A stretch of DNA of 64,000 nucleotides from Pseudomonadota bacterium (GCA_018821785.1 JAHJLI010000131.1:1-64000); one strand, 5' to 3'; shown: positions 19,323-28,782, counted from the stretch's first letter. The notes: generated by a model not told the origin, from the letters alone. Made by a program: numbers and translations.

Positions 19323-20258
19323 TCATACTCGTCGTACCAGCATGAGTCCGCAACCGAACCCTTTGGCCGGGCCGATTCCGTTGAACAAAGCCTTGGAAAA
19401 CAGTTCTGTGTCGGTTACTTCAATTTCGCCCTCAAAATCAACCGAACTGAATCCGGCGTCCTTCCCTTTCTTGGGGAGCGCATGCCATTGGTATGCTTCT
19501 GCTTGAAACTTCAGTCGGTTGTCACGTACGAGAACAAATCCATAACTTTTGCTTTTGTCAATCAACCAAGTTTCAAGGTGCATATCAGAATTGGATTTCA
19601 GGCATAGATCAAGTAGCTTTGCACCATGTAAAGAACCTAAACTTACCTCTGCAAAACGCTCGTTACTTTTGATGATGCCTTTCAAATTGTCAGTGATGGA
19701 CTGCAAGTCAGGTGCACGCTGCCATTCCGCAATAATTTGTTGTTTCAGTAAGGACTTTTTACCGCTGGCAGCAATCCCGGTTTTTTCTGCAATGTCACGT
19801 AATAGATGGTATTGCGCATCCATCACCACATCATGGCGTATCCGTTTCTTGGTAACTTCCTTGTTATTAAATCCATGTTCTGTCCGATTTTTTTTCCATC
19901 TTTCAATTTCCTGCGGTGTACGTTCTTTTTTTGCTAACTGGATGGGATTTGCCCTGAGTTTGAACCCCAGATGATCGCCAACGGCAAGTCGAGGAGCGTA
20001 GGGTTTGCTCTCGACAGAAAAAACCGGATGGGTTGATTTTGGCTGAGTTGTTGATACCATATAGAAAACCGGCTCACCTTTCACCCCTTTGTGGAACGGT
20101 ATCTGCTCCCTGGCAACCTCTTCCCGAAAGAGAAATGGCCGCTGTTCGTCATCCGGAAACAGTTTCCATAACAACTGGTGGGCACCGTAACCATTTCCGC
20201 TTATCAATAGATGTAGATCTCGGACATCTGGCCGTACCCTGATTCTAGAGAAATACAT
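19323..20258 (-). CDS. cas6e: Cas6e (CasE) pre-crRNA endoribonuclease with a large internal insertion
   Basis: A 311-residue Cas6e that cuts the repeat RNA and stays on the crRNA 3' end in Cascade. The N-terminus MYFSRIRVRPD and GNGYGAHQLLWKLF (with the conserved active-site-region His) are typical, as are FKLRANPIQ, RHDVVMDAQ, and the C-terminal Gly-rich FNGIGPAKGFGCGLMLVR. E. coli CasE has 199 residues. The extra length lies between ANPIQ and YGFVLVRDN (about residues 112-240): a charged segment and a roughly 75-residue stretch after RHDVVMDAQ. The start overlaps the cas5 stop by one base (TGATG). The insertion's role is unknown. Confidence 0.93.
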   Translation of the reverse strand: MYFSRIRVRPDVRDLHLLISGNGYGAHQLLWKLFPDDEQRPFLFREEVAREQIPFHKGVKGEPVFYMVSTTQPKSTHPVFSVESKPYAPRLAVGDHLGFKLRANPIQLAKKERTPQEIERWKKNRTEHGFNNKEVTKKRIRHDVVMDAQYHLLRDIAEKTGIAASGKKSLLKQQIIAEWQRAPDLQSITDNLKGIIKSNERFAEVSLGSLHGAKLLDLCLKSNSDMHLETWLIDKSKSYGFVLVRDNRLKFQAEAYQWHALPKKGKDAGFSSVDFEGEIEVTDTELFSKALFNGIGPAKGFGCGLMLVRRV

Positions 20259-21073
20259 CAGCTTTCCTCCTGTCCAATGCGCAGAAATTCAGTTCGCTGT
20301 GTGAACTGCCATCTGGCTCGGGATAGCGGTTGATCATGCCGAGTCAATGTCTGTTGGGATGTAAGATCACCCGCCTCACCCTCCCAATAATATCGCACCG
20401 GATGATTGCCATAGGTAAAAACGTATCGATCTTCTCGTGACATTTTCATCAACGACGGTGCATCAATCAATGTGTCGGATGTTGAGGTTTCTCTTCGAGC
20501 AGTTCTAATCAAGCTATTCGAGATAAACAGAGCACCATATGGATAGTTATCCAAAGCATCTCCAAAGCCTGCAGCGGAGCGGACAAGCGGATTAAGCGGT
20601 GCTGCTAACGGACACGATTTGCGGCCGAGGTAGAGATGGAAGCGGGGCTTTAATAGAGCTTCCCTGATTTCAATAAATGTATGTGGAGCGTCAGCTTGCG
20701 CTGCAACGGCCACCAACGAAAGCGCATCGCAGCGATATTCTCGGCTCGACAGGATAGTGCCGAGACGTTCCTTGCCGAGAATCAGTTCATCGCGTCGCGT
20801 CCGATACACAACCTTCCCAACCGAGTCAGGAGCTTGGGTAGTATGATAATCACGCAACGGGTGCCCGGAGCTAACAACTTTGACGGCAAAGCGGTATCCG
20901 GCAAAAAGAGCTGCCTGCCGTTCTTCTTCGTCCCTGCGGATGCCGAGCGCTGCAGCCAGAAGCCCCAATAAGGCCGACTTGCCGGGATAGACGGCGGTGT
21001 GTCGGGATTCACCTACCGCAATTTCACCCCAACTGGCCAAGGGGCCATAGACGCGGAATAGAAGATATTCCAT
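20258..21073 (-). CDS. cas5: Cas5e (CasD) Cascade subunit
   Basis: A 271-residue Cas5 of type I-E that caps the crRNA 5' handle in Cascade. Family landmarks: MEYLLFRVYGPLASWGEIAV at the start, AVYPGKSALLGLLAAALGI, DYHTTQAP, and RREYRCDA-like SSREYRCDALSLVA. A GAGGAGG ribosome site lies a few bases before the ATG. It follows cas7 after 11 bases and overlaps cas6e by one base. Confidence 0.95.
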   Translation of the reverse strand: MEYLLFRVYGPLASWGEIAVGESRHTAVYPGKSALLGLLAAALGIRRDEEERQAALFAGYRFAVKVVSSGHPLRDYHTTQAPDSVGKVVYRTRRDELILGKERLGTILSSREYRCDALSLVAVAAQADAPHTFIEIREALLKPRFHLYLGRKSCPLAAPLNPLVRSAAGFGDALDNYPYGALFISNSLIRTARRETSTSDTLIDAPSLMKMSREDRYVFTYGNHPVRYYWEGEAGDLTSQQTLTRHDQPLSRARWQFTQRTEFLRIGQEES

Positions 21074-21084
21074 AATTACCTCCT

Positions 21085-22275
21085 CTATTCAGTAACAAAT
21101 TTAAGAAGTTCCAGTAGAGTACCTTTCCCCTCGAACACGTTGATTTCACGACAATCATCGGCGCAAGGTCCATATACGGCTTCCATGTTGTTCCTCTGGG
21201 AAATCAGAGCATCTGTTGCAGCTGTGCCAAAATCCGTACCTTCAACTCCTTGACTGGTAACTGGTTTGAGAAAGGCGACCGAAAGAGAGCGGGGTTGTTG
21301 ATCTCCCTTTTCTGCCAGGACATAGCTTGCGTAAGCACGACTGCCAAAACTATTCTGTTTCCCATTTGGTGGCACTTTTATAGCTGCCTCAATCAAAGCC
21401 TTGATAGCCTTATTCGCCAATTCTTTATCGCCGCCGAGGTTGTCAATAAGCAGTTCACGATTGATGCATATATAGGAGTAAAATAAACCGGCTGCGAATC
21501 CGGTTTCTCCGATATGGGCTGCTCCGGCGTCCTCGTTGCCATCATTCAGGTCGTCAACCGCGGTGAAGTAATCGTCCTCGACAACCACAGGATGCACGCT
21601 GATGGCATGGGCAACCTGACAGGCTGCTTCGACGTTGTATGCAGGTGTGGATGCCAGCATACGACCAAACAGAGCTATATCGACCGATGTTTTTCCCAAA
21701 CTCAAAAAATGCGGACTCAATATGTCTGCTATTTTGTCATTTAATTTTTTAATTTCTTCCGTCTTTTTTTTTGTTGCCCTGGCGTCCTGAATTTCTTTAA
21801 TTTTGTCAAACAATTCGATTTGTTTCTTATTTGTTAGATACTCAATTAACTCAAGAGAACTATAAAAGAGACCTTGCGCTTCTAAATCAGAAATATGAGC
21901 AAGCTGGCTCAGTTTATTCTCTTCTTTTTCCAATTGACCATATGCTCTTGAAAAATCTTCTGACCACATTTCAGCAGCGTCTACTTCAATGCCTTTTGCT
22001 ATCAATGAATTTGACAACCACTTTCCTGCAAATATTTTCGAACGAAAGCCTATATTTATAGGGAATTCCTCACTAAAGATTTGCATCTTTTCCCCATTAG
22101 AAATTATTTTCTCAAATATTTCCGATGTCCTCCAAGCCCGTTTCAAGCTTTGTGAAGAAACGCGTAGACGATCATAGCCGCCCATCTTGGCGGTTTTGGG
22201 ACGACCCTGGTCATCGCGATTCAGATTGGCCGGGGGGTAAGATGTCAGTAGGTGAATTTGTACGAAACGGCTCAT
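21085..22275 (-). CDS. cas7: Cas7e (CasC) Cascade backbone subunit
   Basis: A 396-residue Cas7 that forms the helical backbone holding crRNA. The N-terminus VQIHLLTSYPPANLNRDDQG with KTAKMGGYDRLRVSSQSLKR is diagnostic, as is SVDIALFGRMLAS and the C-terminal FGSRAYASYVLAEKGDQQPR. It is a little longer than E. coli CasC (363). A Lys/Glu-rich segment near residues 150-190 (ATKKKTEEIKKLNDKIADIL) may be a lineage insertion. The ATG overlaps the cse2 stop (ATGA). AAGGAG lies ten bases upstream. Confidence 0.96.
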   Translation of the reverse strand: MSRFVQIHLLTSYPPANLNRDDQGRPKTAKMGGYDRLRVSSQSLKRAWRTSEIFEKIISNGEKMQIFSEEFPINIGFRSKIFAGKWLSNSLIAKGIEVDAAEMWSEDFSRAYGQLEKEENKLSQLAHISDLEAQGLFYSSLELIEYLTNKKQIELFDKIKEIQDARATKKKTEEIKKLNDKIADILSPHFLSLGKTSVDIALFGRMLASTPAYNVEAACQVAHAISVHPVVVEDDYFTAVDDLNDGNEDAGAAHIGETGFAAGLFYSYICINRELLIDNLGGDKELANKAIKALIEAAIKVPPNGKQNSFGSRAYASYVLAEKGDQQPRSLSVAFLKPVTSQGVEGTDFGTAATDALISQRNNMEAVYGPCADDCREINVFEGKGTLLELLKFVTE

Positions 22276-22853
22276 GGGGTATTTTCTCCTTTGGTATCTG
22301 GTTTTGGTTTTTTCTTCAGGAAGATGCGGTAGTAGTCAGTGGCCCAGCAGAAGGTAAGACGGGCTTGAGGATTGCGATCAGTTCCCTTTTGATATTCGTG
22401 CATCCAATGTAACACGTCATTTGTCAGGGAAAGAATATTGACGTTGCCATCGAGCATTCGTACCGCTCGCAGTAACCGCCGGGAAAATTCGGCAGGTTCA
22501 TGGCTCTTCTGCAATTGCTGGAAACGCAGTTCGCTCATACGTGGCTTGTCGCTGCCAGCTATGGGCGTCGCCAGCTGCGTAGCAAAGTTAGAGGTAGTTT
22601 GATTTTCCCTTACATGCGCCAGAATTGAGGCCACCATGGCTGATGCTGGCAAGTGACCGGGTTCTGCCCAACTTTCAGGCATTCCAGATAAGAATCGTGA
22701 AAATGCGGCGGTCAGCAGCGCATCGTCAGGGCTTTCAACCCGTCGCAATCTGGCACGATCACCACGGTTTTTGTCTAGCCAATTCCACCATACCAGCAAC
22801 ATGTCACGCGCTGCCGGATCGTTACGGAATTGATACTGCGGATTTTGTTCCAT
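22272..22853 (-). CDS. casB: Cse2 (CasB) Cascade small subunit
   Basis: A 193-residue, mostly helical Cse2 that, as a dimer, stabilises the displaced DNA strand of the R-loop. Evidence is the PAARDMLLVWWNWLDKNRGD region, RARLRRVESPDDALLTAAF, and RLLRAVRML near the C-terminus, along with its fixed place between cse1 and cas7. The start at 22853 has AAGGAGG six bases upstream and lies 32 bases inside the cse1 end. Confidence 0.92.
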   Translation of the reverse strand: MEQNPQYQFRNDPAARDMLLVWWNWLDKNRGDRARLRRVESPDDALLTAAFSRFLSGMPESWAEPGHLPASAMVASILAHVRENQTTSNFATQLATPIAGSDKPRMSELRFQQLQKSHEPAEFSRRLLRAVRMLDGNVNILSLTNDVLHWMHEYQKGTDRNPQARLTFCWATDYYRIFLKKKPKPDTKGENTP

Positions 22854-24441
22854 TCGTTCCCTCCTTTTCCGGTAATGCCTTTGCTTTTATTATTTTCATC
22901 GACTTGCATCCATTTATCAGCCGTATCAGCCCATCTCGTTCTGCAATGACCCGTTTCATATCCATATCTTCGATTGGCGCTTCCAAAACCCAGGCATCAA
23001 AGAGTTGCAAGGGCATTTTCAGCAGGGCATTTTTCCAGACAGAATATAGCTCAGGAGGCGGAATTTCCTGTTCTTTCGGCACATTTGATAATTGCTCCAA
23101 CAGTCTATAGAAGACCGGCTCGCTCCGCTGCCAGAAATCCATTGATATAATATTCATATCACCTTTGATGTCTTTAGGACGTCTGAACCATGCGGCCTTA
23201 ACCTGTTTGCGTAAAAGATTACTCACGTCCTGAGAGGCTGTAATAAACTCGTCTGCCCAGAGAAGGAGTTTCTTGCGCTGTTCGGGATCGAGATTGAACA
23301 GCGGAAAGGCTTGATCGTACCAGCAGCGAGCCTTCATGTTGTCCATTTCAAAACCAAAACACCATAGCCGCGAGGTTCGTTGGATCCTCAACTCGCGAGC
23401 ACGTTGTTCCGTGTATCTCCTGACCACTAGGGCAGCTTGATTGCCGTTTTTGTCATCAGCCAGTGTGAGACCCAACCAATGGCGATACCCCAAACCCCCT
23501 TCCTTACCTTTCATTGACAGAGGAGGTTTTTCTTTTTTTGGATCGAAATGGTAAGGAGTTAGCGGATGCACCCACGCCCCCATATAATTTACGCCGTAGT
23601 TGCGTGCCCGATATTTGTCTATAAGTTGCAATGCATGCGAACCGCACAGGTCGCAATCGCCGTCAATATTAGCATCTAAAAATGTAATCCTTATTCGTCT
23701 CGGCATTCCCCAATACGCTTGTAGGCGATGGCTATTTTCTGGGGTTGTCTCGGAACCTTTTTTATCCGATACGCGGGTCGGCCCCATCCACGGGAATACA
23801 GTTGATTGGTGCTCTTTTCCCGGATATCCGAGCACATCTCCGTTATCGAGTACATTCAACCAGAGCATCCGCCAAAGAGATGCCCTATCAGGCGGTAATA
23901 CCAGTGTGGTCAATGGTCCGCCACCGCGCAAGCCGACTCGATGACCAACCCCGCCGGATGGGGCGTTAGTCTGGAGTGTAAAAAGCGCCATGGCTGCACA
24001 GGATTTACAAATGCAGTTGACCACATCACGTTTGACGAAATGATCCAGGTTTTCCCGGACTGTTTTCCCGCCGGGAGCTTCGATGAGCAGAGATGCAATA
24101 CCTTTGGTTTCACTGTCTGGCATCGCAAAATCCTGCATAAACGCCGGTCCATTTGGATTATCAAAATCGAATGCCTCCGCAAACAATTCCAGCCGTGCTT
24201 GCAATAAATCTGTATCCGGTGGTTTGTTCCAATACTCCAGCCATTCATCCTGGTCTTCCGGTGCAAAACCAGTCTGCAATAGCCCAATCAGAAATTGATA
24301 CATGGCCCCTTGAAAGTCCGGTCGTGGAGCAGCTAGCTCCATTACCGGGTCTTCCTGCTCGGCAATCTGCCAAGGTGATATCAGGCCCTTGCCACTATTT
24401 GCCCGGATGACCGGTATCCAGGCGTCTTCAATCAGATTCAT
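22822..24441 (-). CDS. casA: Cse1 (CasA/Cas8e) Cascade large subunit
   Basis: A 539-residue Cas8e that recognises the PAM and recruits Cas3. The N-terminus MNLIEDAWIPVI is characteristic. Also typical are ELAAPRPDFQGAMYQFLIGL, ALFTLQTNAPSGGVGHRVGL (the glycine-rich PAM-contact region) and RRIRITF. A CKSC and a CDLC pair (about residues 139-142 and 250-253) may bind zinc. The start at 24441 is six bases from AAGGAGG; the ATG two codons earlier sits too close to that site. It overlaps the cas3 end by 14 bases. Confidence 0.95.
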   Translation of the reverse strand: MNLIEDAWIPVIRANSGKGLISPWQIAEQEDPVMELAAPRPDFQGAMYQFLIGLLQTGFAPEDQDEWLEYWNKPPDTDLLQARLELFAEAFDFDNPNGPAFMQDFAMPDSETKGIASLLIEAPGGKTVRENLDHFVKRDVVNCICKSCAAMALFTLQTNAPSGGVGHRVGLRGGGPLTTLVLPPDRASLWRMLWLNVLDNGDVLGYPGKEHQSTVFPWMGPTRVSDKKGSETTPENSHRLQAYWGMPRRIRITFLDANIDGDCDLCGSHALQLIDKYRARNYGVNYMGAWVHPLTPYHFDPKKEKPPLSMKGKEGGLGYRHWLGLTLADDKNGNQAALVVRRYTEQRARELRIQRTSRLWCFGFEMDNMKARCWYDQAFPLFNLDPEQRKKLLLWADEFITASQDVSNLLRKQVKAAWFRRPKDIKGDMNIISMDFWQRSEPVFYRLLEQLSNVPKEQEIPPPELYSVWKNALLKMPLQLFDAWVLEAPIEDMDMKRVIAERDGLIRLINGCKSMKIIKAKALPEKEGTNGTKSAVSIP

Positions 24442-27400
24442 CGTCATCCTCCTTGTAGAGACCCCACCCCATTAGTGCGTCATACCAGGCTGTCAGATCC
24501 GGTGTCAGTGGAAACAGCTCGACCCATTTTAAAACCTTGTGCTCTTCCTTGAGCGTCTCCAGAGATTTTGTCACTTCCAGCGGTATAAGTTCTTTAGCTT
24601 TTTTCCATCTCCAGGTCGGCACACTCAGCATGCTCATATCCCAGGCAAACTTTTCGATATCAGCGTATGGTCGCCATCCCTGACTGCTGTTAGCCACCAG
24701 AGCAATCCGTACCGTCTCATCGCCAAGCCTTGTCGGAATTCTCGATTCATCATCCCATCCGCCGCCATCCGAACTGGCCCTGTAATACCCTTTTGCAAGT
24801 TTCAAGACATTCAGGTTCGCCATGCTCAGTTTCCCGCTATCCTCGCCAATCGCTTGCCAGGTAAGTTCCCTCAATGCTGGCGGTATTGCATCTTGTGCCG
24901 CTTCTCCATAGACACCTTCGATCAAGGTGCGTGCGTCTCCAGGCATATTCAAGCTGCCCGCCTTGCTGAGTAATTGTTGTGTCAGCCACAGTTGGCCCAC
25001 ATGCTGGTAAACTGCCTGTGTGCCGGGTAACGCAGCTTTGAGCCAGTTTTCCGCTGGCTTCTCGGTTGCAGGCGGACCAACGATGTAAAACACCGGCAAT
25101 TCCCTTTGGTCAATTACGCCTTCTTCGTAAATCCGGTTCCCAGAAGTATCTCTAACATGTCGATGTTCGCGGCCTACCCGCTGTATGAGAAGGTCAATGG
25201 GGGCAAGATCAGTAATCATGACATCAAAATCGAGATCAAGTGATTGCTCCACAACCTGGGTGGCTATCAGAACGCGACCTCGGCGCATATCGGCTGTAGA
25301 TTTGTCCCCAAAATATTCCAGCGTGGCAGACTCGATTCTCTGCCGGTCTATCATGGCAAAACGGCTGTGAAAGATAGAAAGCCTACTTTTATCCATCCAA
25401 TCCTGCTTTGCCAGTTGCCGGTATGTTTTTATGGCATCGCCAACGGTATTCCGTACCCAACAAACGCATTTTCCCTTTTCCACAGCTGCCTTGATGACCC
25501 TCATCGCTTGCTTGACTGAATCGAGCAAAACAACGGAAGTCGTCCGCTTGACCTCACGACGTGTGTCGAGAACGGTTTCAACTTGTCCAGATGTGGGGAA
25601 GTGGGTTGCCAGAGGATATGATTGTTTCTGCTGCAGCTCTGGTGCATTTTGTCCAGTACCGTTGGCAAAGGCCTGCAGGTAGTCTGTGCGCATTCCGTAC
25701 GGTAAGGTCGCGGAAAGCAGAATTGCGCTGCCACCCTGTGAGGCATGATATTCGAGCAAACGCTGCAGCAAATGATTCATGTAAGGATCAAAACTGTGAA
25801 CTTCATCTACAATCAGAATCTTCCTCGCAAGCCCCAGACAACGCAACGACTGGTGTTTAGCAGGAAGCACTGCTAATAATGCCTGATCCAGAGTACCAAC
25901 ACCGATCTCGGCTAACAGGGCCTTTTTCCGACTGTCGGAAAGCCAGGCACTGCAAAAAGCTTCAGCGGTTTCCTCATCACGAACATACATGTGCCGCGAA
26001 TTCATGTTTTCAGGTAGATCGAGCGAGTTGCGGAAGGCATCGGAAAGATGCCGTGAGCCATGGGCCAGCACCAGTGAGGGCAAAGCATCATGAGCATACA
26101 AACGTCTATATGCTTTGCTTAGGCGCTCGTACATGGCGTTGGCCGTGGCCATGGTCGGTAAGGCTACATAGAGTCCATCAGCAAGCCCGCTTGCCATTAG
26201 GCGATGGGCAAGTGTCAGGGCGGCCTCTGTCTTTCCTGCACCAGTAACGTCTTCGAGAATAAACAATTGTTTCGTGTTGGACAGTTCTCGTTCTGCGGCC
26301 CACTGCTGTAACGGCGTCAGATTATTGATAAAAGGGAATAAGTGCTTTGTCCCGGCGTAATGCGCAACAGGTGAAGGGTCAAGCCTAGCCTGGGCAACTG
26401 CTTGCTCGGCAAAAGGTATTGCTTGGTTACGCCAATACTCATCCAGGCTGATTTCATGTTGACAATATGAATCCGGTGATCGACTTGATCCTAGCCAGTC
26501 AGCTAACACCACGATACCTGCAAATGTCCAGGAAGCTTGTTTCAAGCGATAACAAAACGTCTTGTCGGCAAGGAATGATGATTCACGTTCCGAAAGGAGC
26601 AGGCTGCAAACAGATTGAACGAACTGCAAAGCAGCTTCTTCATCTTGCTTGGTGAAATGGTTTGAACGGTTGATGGGGCTTGTTTTGGGTGGAATGCCAT
26701 GGTGGCCTGTAACGATCTGTATCCATACATCTAGGGTTCTACGGAGTTGGATGGGGTTGGAGCACAGATCTCCTCCTAAGAAAGAACTTGTTTTTTGTAA
26801 CCTGTCTAAGAGCCCTTCCTCATCATCCCAAAGCAAATAACCGAGTGAATCATGACGTTCAGTGTAAGGCTTTTGCTGGCTTGCGGGCACGAGTTGTGGC
26901 GATAGCCCGGGCACCAAGCCTTGGAAGGCCGTGGCAAACTTGCCAATATCATGAAGACAAAGAAAGAAGATGAACCATTGCTGGAGCAGCTCTGGTGAGA
27001 GACCGATTTGTTCACCCAAACGTCGACATAACGGCTTTTCAGGGTCGAGCAACACCTGGCCCACCGCCGCGACATCCAAACAATGATATGGCAACAGGTG
27101 GTAATTATAGCTGTTATTATCAGTTTTTCCCCAATATTTGTAATATGTTTTTTCCAGTTCTGATTGCCCTGTGGTCGGGAGATTTGAGGTGGTAATCTCA
27201 GGCCATTTCAGTAAATTCAAAACCAACCGAACCAATAAATCCTTCTGCCGTGGATCACTCTCGGCAATCAACAACGCCAAAGCAACAAGCCCGTTATCGT
27301 TGATCCCCGATTTTTCGAGTAATCCATTCTCCTCCAAAAACACTAGAAACAAAAAAGAACCAATCCGTTTATTACCGTCAGAAAAAGGATGATCCTTGAT

Positions 27401-27733
27401 AACAAAGTAAAGAAGACTGGCAGCCTTCTCCTCGGCGCTGGGATAAAGCTCTTTACCGTCGAAGGTTTGGCTGATGTTGCCAAGGATTCCTTGGAGCTGA
27501 TGATCTCGTTCCCAGCCGAACAGGTCGCCGGCTTCCCCGCGTTTGCTCAGTTCAGTCTTGAGGATATTTATAGCTTTTATCGCCATCTGGTAATCGAGGG
27601 CTTTTTGGGACAGATGCAAAGTTTTAGGTCGGGCAAGGCTGTTCTCATCGTATTGGAGGAGGAGGGTCCAGACCTTGGCGAACTGGTTGATTACCGTCGT
27701 GATGGAGGTTGTCTCGTCATCAGTTCTCTGCAT
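24428..27733 (-). CDS. cas3: Cas3 nuclease-helicase with an N-terminal Fic/Doc domain
   Basis: A 1101-residue fusion. From about residue 195 on it is a full type I-E Cas3: YYKYWGKTDNN and YHLLPYHCLDVAA match the usual Cas3 start, the HD nuclease has LHDIGKF (HD at 261-262), the helicase has Walker A GAGKT (about 498-502), a DEVH box (643-646) and QRVGREHRH. The first ~190 residues are extra and carry a Fic/Doc signature HPFSDGNKR (115-123) within LYPSAEEKAASLLYF...; they resemble the C-terminal Fic part of RhuM-Fic proteins. Fic-fold enzymes transfer AMP or phosphate to target proteins. The start at 27733 has AGGAAGGA seven bases upstream; a GTG at 27790 is an alternative. Fusion is in one frame with no stop. 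Confidence 0.93.
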   Translation of the reverse strand: MQRTDDETTSITTVINQFAKVWTLLLQYDENSLARPKTLHLSQKALDYQMAIKAINILKTELSKRGEAGDLFGWERDHQLQGILGNISQTFDGKELYPSAEEKAASLLYFVIKDHPFSDGNKRIGSFLFLVFLEENGLLEKSGINDNGLVALALLIAESDPRQKDLLVRLVLNLLKWPEITTSNLPTTGQSELEKTYYKYWGKTDNNSYNYHLLPYHCLDVAAVGQVLLDPEKPLCRRLGEQIGLSPELLQQWFIFFLCLHDIGKFATAFQGLVPGLSPQLVPASQQKPYTERHDSLGYLLWDDEEGLLDRLQKTSSFLGGDLCSNPIQLRRTLDVWIQIVTGHHGIPPKTSPINRSNHFTKQDEEAALQFVQSVCSLLLSERESSFLADKTFCYRLKQASWTFAGIVVLADWLGSSRSPDSYCQHEISLDEYWRNQAIPFAEQAVAQARLDPSPVAHYAGTKHLFPFINNLTPLQQWAAERELSNTKQLFILEDVTGAGKTEAALTLAHRLMASGLADGLYVALPTMATANAMYERLSKAYRRLYAHDALPSLVLAHGSRHLSDAFRNSLDLPENMNSRHMYVRDEETAEAFCSAWLSDSRKKALLAEIGVGTLDQALLAVLPAKHQSLRCLGLARKILIVDEVHSFDPYMNHLLQRLLEYHASQGGSAILLSATLPYGMRTDYLQAFANGTGQNAPELQQKQSYPLATHFPTSGQVETVLDTRREVKRTTSVVLLDSVKQAMRVIKAAVEKGKCVCWVRNTVGDAIKTYRQLAKQDWMDKSRLSIFHSRFAMIDRQRIESATLEYFGDKSTADMRRGRVLIATQVVEQSLDLDFDVMITDLAPIDLLIQRVGREHRHVRDTSGNRIYEEGVIDQRELPVFYIVGPPATEKPAENWLKAALPGTQAVYQHVGQLWLTQQLLSKAGSLNMPGDARTLIEGVYGEAAQDAIPPALRELTWQAIGEDSGKLSMANLNVLKLAKGYYRASSDGGGWDDESRIPTRLGDETVRIALVANSSQGWRPYADIEKFAWDMSMLSVPTWRWKKAKELIPLEVTKSLETLKEEHKVLKWVELFPLTPDLTAWYDALMGWGLYKEDDDESD

Positions 27734-27782
27734 AGCGTGTCCTTCCTGTTCAAGTTTTTCAAGTTGCTCCTGGCACTCTACC

Positions 27783-27805
27783 ACACCCACCCTGCCAGGG
27801 CGTGT
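27783..27805. promoter_or_regulatory. Interrupted palindrome between the WYL gene and cas3
   Basis: ACACCCACCCT-GCC-AGGGCGTGT is a nearly perfect interrupted palindrome at the junction of the WYL regulator stop and the cas3 start. It could be an operator for the WYL protein or an mRNA hairpin that tunes cas3 translation. No T-run follows, so it is not a standard terminator. Confidence 0.4.
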
Positions 27806-28782
27806 CAGCTTAAAAAATAATTCATCGCCATCCTTTCGATTTCTTTGTCCACAAGATTTTTCAATACTTCGGGCTCAATGACACTCACCTCGGCGCCGTG
27901 GCTCAGGATGGTGCGCACCAGTTCGCGGAAGTCAGCGACCGGGAATTCCAGGCGGAGGGAGCCGTCCGGGCCGGTTTCAGTCTTTTGCTCGGGGTGCCAG
28001 CTCTGTTCGGCTATCCACGGCGATATTGCCGGAGAGAACTGCAGCACCACCCGGCTGGTCGTACCGCTCTGCATGATGCCGAAATGTTTACGGGTATATT
28101 CCTTGATGTCGCCCAGGTCGGTGGGGACGGGGATTGGTGTGTCGGTTGGGGCGATTTCGCGGATGCGGGCCAGGGCAAAGTCGCGCAGTTTTTGCTGTTT
28201 ACTGCACCAGGCGATGAGGTGCCAGCTGCCCATATAGTGCATGAGGTGCAGAGGCTGGATGGTTCGTGTCGAGGTTTTGCCCTGGTGTGGAGAGTGATAG
28301 GTGATGTGCAGTGCCCGGCCGGCGAACAGCGATTCGACACATTGCCGGAAGATCCCGGTGTTCACTAGGGCGTATTCGATGTTTTTAACCGATACCTTGC
28401 CGTCCACCTGCTGCAGGCAGGCGCGGATGTTTTTGCCGGCGATGCCGGTCATCCGGTTGATGAGGCGGCAGAGGTCGTCCTTTAAGGCCGGGTCGGGGAT
28501 GGTTGAGGCCAGGCGGACGGCCAGGGACAGGGCCAGGATGTTGGTCTCGCTGATCCAGTGGCCGGGGATTTCGAAGGCGGTGTCGGAATAGCAAAAGCCG
28601 CGACGTGCATGGTCATAGAGAAGGGGGGCCTCTATGCGTTCTCGCATATACTCGATGATGCGGTGAGCAGTGCGCCGCGAGATCTCGAATTCCTCGACCA
28701 GGTGGCCGGAGTTTGGAAATCTGCCGGCCTTGATCCGGCCATGAAACCACGATACCCGTTCAAATTGCTGGCGATCCGACAT
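27805..28782 (-). CDS. WYL-domain transcriptional regulator upstream of cas3
   Basis: A 325-residue regulator with an N-terminal winged helix-turn-helix (GRFPNSGHLVEEFEISRRTAHRIIEYM) and a WYL-type effector domain (residues about 130-215, YALVNTGIFRQCVESLFAGR, HLMHYMGSWHLIAWC) plus a C-terminal WCX-like segment. WYL proteins often bind nucleotides or nucleic acids and control CRISPR or phage-defence operons. It is in the same orientation as cas3, with 71 bases to the chosen cas3 start, so it likely heads the cas operon and regulates it. The start at 28782 has AAGGAG nine bases upstream; the frame extends 44 codons further without support. Confidence 0.87.
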   Translation of the reverse strand: MSDRQQFERVSWFHGRIKAGRFPNSGHLVEEFEISRRTAHRIIEYMRERIEAPLLYDHARRGFCYSDTAFEIPGHWISETNILALSLAVRLASTIPDPALKDDLCRLINRMTGIAGKNIRACLQQVDGKVSVKNIEYALVNTGIFRQCVESLFAGRALHITYHSPHQGKTSTRTIQPLHLMHYMGSWHLIAWCSKQQKLRDFALARIREIAPTDTPIPVPTDLGDIKEYTRKHFGIMQSGTTSRVVLQFSPAISPWIAEQSWHPEQKTETGPDGSLRLEFPVADFRELVRTILSHGAEVSVIEPEVLKNLVDKEIERMAMNYFLS

